A stretch of 64,000 nucleotides of DNA. Origin: Impatiens glandulifera. Its lineage: Eukaryota; Streptophyta; Magnoliopsida; Ericales; Balsaminaceae. The stretch spans positions 17,027,125-17,091,124 of the forward strand of contig NC_061869.1 in the NCBI RefSeq assembly GCF_907164915.1, read 5' to 3'. A program made the translations under genes and the position numbers. This document shows, in pieces, positions 1 to 10,068 of the stretch; positions within the stretch are counted from its first letter, which is position 1; each line of letters begins with the position of its first letter. A model generated the notes under the pieces. It was not told the origin of the DNA, did no database searches, and saw only the letters and a list, made by a program, of their open reading frames with translations.

Positions 1-565
1 TGAGTGTTTGGGATGTTGAATAGCAATGGATATCTTTTGAGCCACGATATTTTATGAGAATAGTTTTTGATGATATTTTGTGATTAGTCATTTATAATAA
101 TATTTTGTCACAAATTATTTATAAAGTTATTTTTAAGGACAAATTATTTGTGATGGATTTTGCGATGAATATATTTTGTGACGTAATAGTTATTCTGTCA
201 AAAACATTGTGAGAAAATAAAATTTTAACTTTATTTTGTGACAAAATTACAAAATCTTTAAAATTATATTTATTTTAAATTGAATTACATAATAATATTT
301 TTATTCAAAATATATATTGATAAGTAAAATTAAAATGACACTATTTAAAAATTTAAAAGAGTAGAAAAACTAACTATATATATTTTCAAAATATTACAAA
401 AACATATTAATATCTTTTAGAAAATGCATTCATGGATGCCTCCATTTCGCATCGGTTTCCTTTGGCGGACGTGTCAATTCAAGCACATTATTACGATTTC
501 AACAATGATTTCGTCCTTTTTTTTCCAATTTTTATATTCTTTTGATCTCATCTTTTAATATTGTA

Positions 566-729
566 GGCCTCGTTGATCTTTGGGTTATCAGGATATTGTC
601 TGGGTTTTTTCTAAAAAAACTTATGTTTGATTAGATTAGATAAAAATCTAGGTTTTTAAATTTTGTTCCTATTTTACCTCATCTCTCACCTCTCACACCT
701 CATCTCTCCCCCTCTCACACCTCCTCTCC

Positions 730-780
<51 letters not shown>

Positions 781-1540
781 ATAATTAATAATATTTTTTA
801 AATGAAATAATTTAATTTATATTAAAAAAAATTTAAAATATAAATAAATATTAAAAAATTATAAATATATTAATATTAACTTTTATTAATATATAAATAA
901 AAATTTAAATAAATAAAAATTTTATAAATAACTACTATTATAATTTAAATATTACATCAAATAATATAGTATATTATAATCTTATTTATATTGTGTATTT
1001 ATTTTTATTTAATATAACTAATATAAAATATTTACATGAAATTAATGTTATAAGATAATAATTAAAATTCAAACAAATTTATTAGAATATTTATTTAGAA
1101 TAATAGTTTAAAGTTAGTTTATATTAAAAAAAAAAATTATTTATAAAAATTTAATTTAAATGAAATATATTTATAAATTAATTAATATTTTTATTTAAAT
1201 ATATTTCACTTTATTTTCTAATATAATTATTTATTTAAATTATTTAAAATTTAAATGGTATTTTAGATAATATAGTAGGTTATAATTTTATTTATATTTA
1301 ATATAATTTTTTTAAATAAAATAATTTATTAATTTTATTTATATGAAAATAAATTTTATAATGTAATAAAATAATATAAGATATATATATTATTTTTTAT
1401 TAATATAAAATAAAATATTTAAGTAAGGATAATTTGGGTATTTTAATTAATAAAATAATTAATTTGATTTATGATGGGATTGTTGGGTTTTGGGATAAAA
1501 CCTAGGTTTTATCCCAAAAACCCAAAGATCAAACGAGGCC
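566..1540. mobile_element. MITE-like DNA transposon with GGCCTCGTTTGATC termini, 3-bp TSD
   Basis: The left end reads ggcctcgttgatctttggg and the reverse complement of the right end reads ggcctcgtttgatctttggg, so the termini are inverted repeats with a one-base gap. They are flanked by GTA on both sides (563-565 and 1541-1543). The paralogous site near 42870 is uninterrupted, which confirms an insertion of about 975 bp. The interior is AT-rich without an ORF and includes a pure TA run at about 734-776. A 3-bp TSD and GG-starting termini suggest the PIF/Harbinger (Tourist-like) group, but the usual TWA target is not exact, so the superfamily is an inference. Confidence 0.82.
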
Positions 1541-1609
1541 GTAATCTCTTGTAAAAAGATGATTGTTTTTTTTGAATAAACAATATTTTCATCTTTCTCC
1601 ATTCAAAAT

Positions 1610-1695
1610 AGCCTCCCTCTCTTAATGTCATTGACTAATAATACAAATAACTAGCCTCCCTCTCTTAATGTCATTGACTAATAATACAAATAACT
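1610..1695. repeat. Perfect 43-bp tandem duplication
   Basis: The unit beginning agcctccctctcttaatg occurs at 1610-1652 and again, without mismatch, at 1653-1695. The paralogous copy at about 42950 has a single diverged unit, so this is a recent local duplication. Confidence 0.9.
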
Positions 1696-1768
1696 TATCT
1701 AAAGTGGAGTTCATTACAACTTCACGGATCATTTTGAGTTTATTGAAATCGAATAAAATTATCTTGTA

Positions 1769-2689
1769 TATTAGAATAAAGAAAAATTGTATTGATGATA
1801 TATTTGAATTACACGAGTTATGTCTTTTATATAGATATTGAATTGAGCTTATAAGAAAACTAATATAACAATATAATATAATAGTGATATTATCACAATT
1901 TATTATATTATAATAATATCTTATAGATATATTATTTTATATTTTAACAACACTCCTCAAACTCAAGACGGAAAATGCTTGAACAAATTGAGATTGAAGA
2001 CTATCGAGATGTTGAAATGTTGATAATGTATTCTTCAATATTCTGAAACTCGTGAGCTCCATCCAGTTACAAGATGTCAATGTGTTGACTGATAAACCAT
2101 CATAGAGGTCGAATCCCATGGGCATTAAATGTTGGAGTGAAACAAAAATTAAATAAACTCCTAAGTTACTCGTGAGTCTCGAGATTCATCCAATGACGGG
2201 GATGTCCGTGTATTGCATAAAATAAGTTAAGAGGTCGAATACCATGAGCATAAAATTCTTAGATGAAGCAACAACTAAAATCAAAACTCAGATATTATTA
2301 TTGTCGAAGAAAGTAAGAACATTAACAAAATTATTTGAAAACAAAAAAAATATTCTTAAAATATAATAATAATAGCCCTCCATCATTGGCTAAAGTAACC
2401 ATTGACGGAGACAACGAAAGACTATCATTTGATTGACTCATTAACGATAACAAAACTCTGATACCATGTTAAAATAAAGAGGGAAAAATTATATTTTGTG
2501 GTCAAAGACAAAATTTTTGCTCTGATACCATATTAGAATAAATAAAAATTATATTAGATGATATGTTGAATTAAATAAGTTAAGTCTATTATATAGATAT
2601 TACATTAAGCCTATAAGGAAACTAAAATAATAACACAATTTATCATATTGTGATAATATCTTATCGATATATTATTTTATATTCTAACA
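1769..2689 (-). mobile_element. Small non-autonomous Copia-type LTR element (TRIM-like)
   Basis: Two LTRs lie at 1769-1949 (181 bp) and 2531-2689 (159 bp), starting tattagaataa and ending taaca. The element reads on the minus strand: the reverse complement of the Met-tRNA primer-binding site, gctctgatacca, abuts the right LTR (2519-2530), and the reverse complement of a purine tract (acactcctcaaactcaa) abuts the left LTR at 1950. Flanks ttgta and ctata look like a decayed 5-bp TSD, and the paralogous site near 43065 (ctgta) is empty. The interior of about 570 bp codes for nothing. A second primer-site/LTR-start motif lies at 2456-2480, suggesting an internal duplication. Any short ORF inside it is not a gene. 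Confidence 0.82.
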
Positions 2690-3303
2690 CTATAAAACAA
2701 AATTTGTTTTTGTGAATAATTTATGAGAGCAATAACTAATGATAAAAATAAGTAATAATAAGTCAATTCTACGAGTTAACAAATTTATTCATAAGAAAAA
2801 GCAAACAAAACTTAGAGTTAACAAATCATTCACATAATTATATTAAAGGTTCAGCTCATTGTTTTCAAACAACTCGCATAAGTGATGATTGTAAGTTGTA
2901 ACCAACATGGCACGTCAAGATGATGCTTTCATTACTCTTCCTAGTTGTTGCCTGGTCATTTTCAGTTTGATCCTCCACATGTGTTTGTTGCCTGGTCATT
3001 TTCAGTTTCTCTAGAAGACAAATTATATAAAGTCATTCAATTATTATGTTGTATTTTTACAAAAAAAAATATTTTTTCAATGTATATGTTTCTTATTGCT
3101 AACTAGATGTTTTTAGTTTGTTGAGATTAAAATTAAAATTTATAAAAATAAATTAATTTTTTTTTAATACTTTGGTTGATAAATTGAGTAATTTAATGGT
3201 GGAACAAAATAAGATAGGATAATTAGGTTTTGGGAAAAAGTCTATTATATATAAATATATAATTTGCATTTCATTGTACATAATAAATTTAATTAATTTT
3301 TGT
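2690..3303. other. Intergenic; duplicated MLP-module flank
   Basis: No gene. The stretch contains two copies of gcctggtcattttcagttt (about 2948 and 2988). The same block recurs at about 5625, 43370 and, inverted, about 61890, always in the flank of an MLP-type module. The part from about 3100 to 3260 resembles 6000-6190, 43600-43800 and the inverse of 61380-61620. Confidence 0.6.
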
Positions 3304-3312
3304 ATTTGATAT

Positions 3313-4246
3313 AGGATGGAAATGGGTACCGTATGTCTGATACCGTGGGTAGTCGATAGTCGGCTTCGGGTATTTTAAATCGGGGTCAGGCATATGGAGG
3401 GGAATATATACACATTCGGGTACAGAATCAAGAATGAAAGTGTGTGAAACTCAAACCCAACACCCAAGATTACCTGCTCTCAAATTCTCCTGCTCTCCCT
3501 ATTCTCTCTCACAGGGAAAGAGCAAAAGTTAAATTATTATTATTTTTTTATAAAATGACAATTTTGCCCCCTCTTTGTGAGAAGGAACAAGGGGAGCAAG
3601 GGTCATTTGATAGTAGATGATCATATCTCCAAACTCGATACTCGACTATATTGATATTAAAAATAATTGCTAGTATTGAAGTTTAATGTGTGATTAAAAA
3701 TCTCATCATAAATATATTAATAATATTTAATTTGGTATAATACACATTGCACTTCAAATATCGTCATAAATATCGACTTTAAAATTTTTATATCCCCAAA
3801 ACCCATTTCTCTACATAAATTCCATCTTAAACTTTTATTTTAATAACAAATTATTATTTTTCTCTCACCCTTATTTATATTCAATCTCATATTTTTTCCA
3901 ATATTCATTCTATTTTTCACAACTTTAGTTTATCTTTTTTAAGATTTACAAATTAAATATATAAGTAAGTAATGTTTTTATTGTATTTCTCTAACATTTC
4001 GATATTACTAATTTTAAAATTATTTATTAAAATTATGTTTTTTTTCTTCAATATTTATAATCTTATAAGTTTTTAATCGATAACGGTGTACCCGTCATGA
4101 TCGGGTATCCGACGAATCGTGGATAATGATAGAGGTAGAAATACCCGTAGAACTCTGGTTCGAGGTCGGATAGTAAAATAAAAATTAGTGGTTTTGTATA
4201 CTTCATTACCCCGGGTAGGGTACCTGACTACACGTTTCTATCCCTA
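3313..4246. mobile_element. MITE with 9-bp TSD, Mutator-like (older copy)
   Basis: The left end reads aggatggaaatgggtacc and the reverse complement of the right end reads tagggatagaaacgtg, giving imperfect inverted termini. Flanking 9-bp direct repeats atttgatat lie at 3304-3312 and 4247-4255. The interior has no ORF and is rich in 'gggtacc/cggata' words near both ends. A homologous element sits at the equivalent place in the paralogous segment (43843-44772), so this insertion is older than that duplication. The 9-bp TSD points to a Mutator-like origin. Confidence 0.72.
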
Positions 4247-4255
4247 ATTTGATAT

Positions 4256-5334
4256 GTCCCTAATTTGATATGTACCCTAGAGGTAAATCAACATTATGGC
4301 CTTTTTTCTTTTTCTTTTCTTTTTAGCATTTGAACTACAAGAAAATAACTGATTAGAACAATAACTTATTGAATTTCTAGGAAAAAACTTTTATTAAAAT
4401 GGTAAATTTGATAAATGTCCAATAAATGTCAAATAATATACACAATTGAAAATTATACGAGTCTAATGGCAATAGAACCACATATACAAAGTTTCCTTAA
4501 TGATAAAAAAAGTCTATTTGGCCACTTATACACGACATGCATAAGCGGAAATTATCTCTTTAGAAAAATCAGTAAGGCGCCTCCAAATTCCCTGAGTGTG
4601 ATCCCATACTCGAGAACTAGGGTCATCTCGATCTAAAGACTTAAGCCAAATTGCAAGTATCTTCTCTTCTCTTGTAGCTTCCTATAGAGAATTTCATGGT
4701 GAGATTTATCATTTCTTTTTCATTTTTTTATTCAAATTATGACCAATATTTACCAAAAATTGTTGGAATTTAAAGGGTCACTAATATAATAAATAATCGT
4801 GTAAATGTCATATTTAATATAAACCAAAATAATGTGATCTATTTTCAATATGAAATTATGATTATGGGTTATGAGTGTATTTGTTATGAATATAAAGTGA
4901 TAGATACCTAAGAGGCATTTCTAATTCTATGAAGGGCTAAATTAAAAATGACCTTATTATATAGGATACTGACCAAAAGACCATCAAAACTCCTCAAGAA
5001 CAGAACAAGAGCACTGACATCTCCAAATCCAATGAATAACAACAAATAAAAAAAGTTACGAAAGATAAAGAAGATCACAAAAAGTTGTTTCCCCGCTGAA
5101 AATACAAAAAAAAAAGTAGCAATCAACCCTCTTAACGTTTCAAATTAAAAAGATTTAAATAACTTTTTTTTTGTAAAGAATGAAAAGAAATTGTAGTTAA
5201 ATTAGTATAACGACAAAAATATAAAAAAATAATGAATAAGAAAGTATAATAGAGAAAAACAAAGAAATTGTGAAACTAAACAAGAAAGCAACCGAACAAA
5301 AATGCAAAAATTACCGAATACAGTGATTTTTCAA
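4256..5334. other. Intergenic; MLP upstream-type block without a gene
   Basis: Positions 4300-4750 match the sequence upstream of MLP-A (14520-14790), the block 44820-45260 and the inverse of 60800-61140. In this copy no MLP gene follows. The stretch 4750-5334 is AT-rich and shows nothing recognisable; short open frames here have no family resemblance. Confidence 0.55.
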
Positions 5335-6222
5335 GAAATTAATGAAATCACCCCTTGAGCCCACAAACAAACTTTAAATATTTTGAAATAGAAATGTTAA
5401 GATGGAATATTAGGTATGAACTTGTCCTTGTTTGTGTATCAATTATTTTTTTACCCATTCCTTCAAATAATTAATCTCAACCAAGAAAATAACATATTTT
5501 TGTGGTGCCTTATTTTATTTCTCTCCTTTCTTTGCTTTATACCAATTTTGGTAAATTGAAATAGAAAGTTGAGATTGATTCCATTGATATATCACATCTG
5601 ATCTTTTGCCCATCCACCTGTGTTTGTTGCCTGGTCATTTTCAATTCTGTTTCTCTATAAGACAAATTATATAAAGTCTTTCTATTTATTTTGTCGTACT
5701 TATTTTTTTATAAATATAATATCAATTTCAATGTATATGTTTCTCATTGCTTGCGAGAGGGTGGTGATATTCAAATATTTAAAGGGCTGCTAGCATAATC
5801 TGAATATTAGAGTTAACAAGTTAAAGTTCATCAATATTGTTCCAACATTGTCAAAATGTTCACATCAAGCAAATTCACTAATTAACTCAAGTGACAATGC
5901 TGATTCTTAAGAAATTAACTCAAGTGACAAAGCTGATTCTTAAGAAAACAAAGCTCACGGGTTCAATTTTCATTTAAATTGAGGGGGTGTTTATTGGATC
6001 TTAAGTAACTTATTTAGGTTTTAGTTTGTTGAATTATTATAATTACTTTTGTGTTTAAAATATAAATTTTATAAAAATAAATTAAATATATTTTAGTATT
6101 ATAGTTGAAGAATTTAAGTGATTTGATTGTTAAACACCTATGAAAAAGATAATTAGGTTTTTGATAAAATTTTAGAAAAACAATATTTTTATTTCACATG
6201 TACCTAAACCTTAAACCCTAAA
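5335..6222 (+). repeat. Distal upstream flank of the MLP-A module
   Basis: From about 5335 onward the sequence is the inverse counterpart of 62215-61380, upstream of MLP-C. Shared words include the 'cacaaacaaa' block, the 'acccattcctt' block, 'gcctggtcatttt' and the 'gggggtgttta' block at about 5982. This marks the outer boundary of the duplicated MLP unit. No coding sequence is seen. Confidence 0.6.
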
Positions 6223-7110
6223 TCCGACTCACTCCTGAAAAGAAATTCAGAAGGATAGAGGATAATTGATCATATAAGTAACATACAACTACACGACAGA
6301 CCGGATATTCATGAATGGAAAGCTGAGGACAATGGGAAGCTGGTATTGAAGAAAATATGAGAGATAACCCGGGAAAAAGCACAGAAAGTAGAATGAGCTC
6401 CTCTTGTATGGTCAACGAAGATTATCTCTCGACACCAGTTCATCTTATGGCTCGCCTTCTGGGAAAGACTCAACACCCATGATCGTATCAGCAAATATAT
6501 GAGCATCTAGGACACGAGTTGTCTTCTATGTAGAGGAAACAAAGAAACCATAAATCACCTATTCGAGAGCTGCTGTATTGCTTTGGATCTTTGGGACAGA
6601 TTCTATAAAAGCCTGTAGCTAATCATTTTTCCGAGTGAATGGAATGAAATCAAAGAAGTGGCACTACTCAATGCCAAGGGAAATACATTTGCAACAAGCC
6701 TGTTCAAGTGCGGCTTTGGAGTAGTGGTGTATAATATTTGGCAAGAACGGAATGCAAGGGTATATGACAGAATCACATGAGCGTTGAAGAGTTATGGAAA
6801 GATATTGTATCGGATTGCAGTGCCCTCGCGGGAACGTGGAGAAGAATTCCAAGCACGGAGCAAAACTGGAATATCTACAGGAACTGAAATTTACCGTTTT
6901 TTGAACTCACTATAATTGAAAGTATTGTAATTAAATAATTCATTTACGTTTTTAGCTTTTTAACTTTTATTCAGAATGTTACGACTTCAAAATCATTCTA
7001 GGCCTTTCTATAATGATCTCTTAAACTCTTGGTTTTTTTTTCCGTTTTAAGAATTTTTAATGAAATGACGCTAAGTCGTTTCCCCCCCCCCCCCCCCCAA
7101 AAAAAAATCA
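6223..7110 (+). mobile_element. 5'-truncated LINE with ORF2 C-terminal zinc-binding domain
   Basis: An 11-bp TSD, taaaccctaaa, lies at 6212-6222 and 7111-7121. Translating the plus strand gives the end of a plant L1-type ORF2: a zf-RVT region with HQFILWLAFW, then C-L-L-C...H-L-F-E-S-C (about 6430-6580), then a 'VVYNIWQERNARV' tail. It is interrupted by several stops. The 3' untranslated tail (about 6890-7081) ends with 'aatgaaatgacgctaagtcg', a run of 17 C (7082-7098) and 9 A. The same 3' tail occurs at 7122-7374, at 47982-48212 and inverted at 33126-33836. This is a dead-on-arrival retrotransposition product. Confidence 0.85.
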
Positions 7111-7121
7111 TAAACCCTAAA

Positions 7122-7374
7122 ATGGGGAAGAATTCCAAGCACGGAGTAGAACGAGAATATCTGCAGGATTTGGAATTTACCGTTTTTTGAACTTACTAGA
7201 ATTGAAAGCATTGTAATCAGATAATTCATTTACGTTTTTAGCTTTTATTCAGAATGTTACAAATTCAAAATCATTTTAGGTCTATCTAGAATGATCTCTT
7301 AAACTCGTGGTTTTTTTTTCCCGTTTTTTGGAATTTTTAATGAAATGACGCTAAGTCGTTTTTCCAAAAAAAAA
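7122..7374 (+). mobile_element. Second LINE 3'-tail fragment
   Basis: Starting with 'atggggaagaattcc', this stretch repeats the last ~250 bp of the preceding LINE, including 'aatgaaatgacgctaagtcg' and a terminal A run. It lies immediately after the TSD of the first copy. Either it is a second severely truncated insertion at the same spot or a local duplication; no separate TSD could be identified. Confidence 0.75.
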
Positions 7375-7724
7375 AATAGTTATGTTTGGTTGGTGGTATA
7401 AAGAGGTATTTTAGTATAGTATAAATTATACCAATAGTGTTTTAATATGGTGTTTTTTATATTTTTACTATTGATATAAATTTATACCCCTATATAACTT
7501 ATAACTCATATTTGGTAAAAAATAATAACTAGTCCCGTGCGAACTATGCCATCTGTGCGATCCGTGTTTCGTGTGTGTCGTGATTTCATCTCTCGGTCGG
7601 AAGGGTCGTCTTTTCGTAGAAATCTACTAAATCTACTCATCGATCTCTCGGTCAAGACTAGAGTACATCAGGAAATTAATTTCAAACCTATGTGTACTGT
7701 AAAGTTGTTAAAAGCTTCGCTGCC

Positions 7725-9919
7725 ATGAATCCGTCCGTGTCAGCCACTTTAAATATGACTTTTGCAAATATCGTAGCTTCAGCAGTACGGGAAATTCCCT
7801 CTTTGTCAACAGTTGATACAAGCCCAGCCAACTCTCTTAATCAGGCAATGGGTGAATCCAACACATGCTCCCCTGATCCTAAGACAGAAAATTCGAATGC
7901 AACTAACCTCCACATAGGCTCAGGAGAGAATCACACGAATATCCTCTTTGAAAATCATGGGTCTCCAAAGCCATGAGGAAATGGTGGAAATCTGACTGAC
8001 GTGAGCAAGAGAAATAATGAGGATTTTGTAGTCAACACGCTAGGTATGTTTTCTACCAATCCCAATAACACTCATGAGATGAATGCAAATGATAATAGAA
8101 CTGTTAGTGGAATACATGCTGATAGCCTAGATTGTGATAGTCTAGGACATGCTCTAAAAAAAGATAGAGTAGTTCTGGAAAATAGTCTAGGAAATAAAAA
8201 TGCACATGTAATTAACTTGGATTCCAATGGGAATCAAATTCAACTTGAGACTATTGAGATATCTGACTCAGACGAAGAAGCAGAGAAAGTAATACAGAAA
8301 GAATTAGAAAGAGAAAGAATTAATGCAGAAAATCTGGGTGAAACAAGAAAAACGCAAAGAATGGAAGCGAAAGCATTGGGTAAAGAAATAGACCCGAGGA
8401 AATGGAGGGTTGGTTTTAATGAAAGGGACAATCTGAAAGGTCTTAGAAATTAGATAACGAAATTATTGATATTGGGAAAGAAATGCCAAGTCGTTTTAAG
8501 AAAAGATAAAAACCAACAGTACACAAAGCAGCTCAACCTACAATACCTACAAGACTAGAATCTCCTAAAAAAAGAGGAGTACGATACTATTGTGAGCTAG
8601 TCTGTTGAAACTTTGAGAGAGCTCTCTAAATCCCCAAAAATCAGAGTCTACTTCATCAAGAACAATTCTAATTGGAATGTAGACTAGGTCTGGAAGAAAG
8701 CTGAAGAACAAAGCAAAACTCAAGGGAAGGATCAGAAAACAGGGCAAAACCAGAGTAACGAGAAGAATGAACAACAAAAACAGAATGTAGGGCGGAAAAA
8801 CAAAGGGGAAACAAAAGCTAACAATCCAGTTCAAGAGAGGGGAAAGATTTTCCTTGGAACATTTAAGCCAAAATTTGAAATTATCGGTTCCCCGTTTGAA
8901 TTCAAACTACCCCAAGAAGTTGAGGAAAACTGCGTAAAGTCATGAAAGAATGTCATAGAGGGCAACTTCATCGGAAGAAACAAGGTGCCATTTCTAATAA
9001 CCAAAAAAACCCTAATGGAACAATTGGAGGAAAATGGTCTAGAAAAGGTAACATCAAACATTCATGACTTGTACTTTCTCAAATTCAAAGAAGGATCAGA
9101 TCTTGACAGTATTCTGATCAACGGGCACACATTTGTTGGGGAAAACTACATGAAACTCGAAAAATGGACAGAAGGTATGAACCTCTTCATAAAGCCCAAA
9201 GAAACTGCGCAAATCTGGTTCCAATTGCGCAACATCCCTCCCCACATGTATAACCCTGAAGCATTAAGTCACTTTGCGAGCCTATTGGGGAGTCCACTCT
9301 ACATGGACCCAACTACAGAAAAAGGTGAGCATATGACTTATGCTAGAATGTGCACTAAGATACACCCGAGATCAAATCTTTCATACCAGATGACGATAAT
9401 GGACAGAAAAGGTGAACCCACAATTATGAGAATCTCATATGAGTGGAGGCCAAATAGATGCTTTCACTGTAATACGTTCGAACATGTCTGTTACAAGTGT
9501 CCGAAAATAATTGAAGAAGAAAAGAAAAAGAAGATCGAGAAAGAGACAAAGACAGAGACAGATAAGAAACAGAAAGAAGAACAAGAAAGGTTGAGAATGA
9601 AAGGCAGAAAGAGGTTACTAAAGAATCAGTATTGAGCAAACAGAAGGATCAAGATAAGGAAAGAAATTCAGAACATGGTTTTGAAGAACAAGGGAAGGAA
9701 GATAGAGTGGTAAGAGATTCAGAATCAAAGGCTGCGAATGAAGAGATAACAAAGAAACTTGATCTGGAAGCAAGAATCAATACCGAAGAGGTTGTGGAAA
9801 GAGAAAGCGTGGGAGAAAGCAAGAAAGGGGAAGTGGGTAAAGGAAATGGGAAAGATAAAGAAGAGACAACTGAATCGATTGAAACTGTACAATCTCCAAT
9901 TCAAAAGAAAGTTGACTAG
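7725..9919 (+). pseudogene. LINE ORF1 (DUF4283-like region plus CCHC zinc knuckle), broken
   Basis: From the ATG at 7725 one reading frame runs to 9635. It has in-frame stops at 7974 (TGA), 8451 (TAG), 8556 (TAG), 8598 (TAG), 8685 (TAG) and 8943 (TGA). The part from about 8840 to 9430 has the appearance of a DUF4283-type nucleic-acid-binding region ('FLITKKTLMEQL', 'LFIKPKETAQIWFQLRNIP'). It is followed by a CCHC knuckle, C-x2-C-x4-H-x4-C, encoded at 9459-9500. A highly charged Lys/Glu tail follows and shifts frame near 9632, ending at 9919. In known plant LINEs this protein coats the element RNA. At least the stops at 8685 and 8943 stand where tryptophan is expected (TGG to TAG/TGA). The family assignment is firm from layout; function here is lost. 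Confidence 0.82.
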
Positions 9920-10068
9920 AGAAACACAAAAATCCCAAAACAGCAAGTTAAGCAAATTAAGGAAAATACAATTCCTTATAGCCCTGCTATATGGGAAAAA
10001 CAGAAAGGAAGAAAAATTAAATGATGGGGAAGTAAAGCTGGAACATCTTCTTTTCATTAATGAACTTA

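Larger units (their letters stand above)
1..4800. repeat. Segmental duplication, copy 1 (gene-less upstream-type module)
   Basis: Reading along this stretch reproduces, in the same order and orientation, the sequence at about 42170-45290. Shared landmarks include the opening 'tttgggatgttgaat', the paired 'gcctggtcattttcagttt' motifs near 2945 and 2990, the MITE at 3313-4246 and the block around 4430-4740. Copy 1 differs mainly by two insertions (566-1540 and 1769-2689). The last part (4300-4750) also matches the sequence upstream of MLP-A (14520-14790). No gene is seen. Confidence 0.8.

Noticed and set aside
4415..4636. 73-codon plus-strand open frame
   Set aside because: It is part of the duplicated MLP upstream block; the parallel copies at 44900 and 60900 do not keep the frame.
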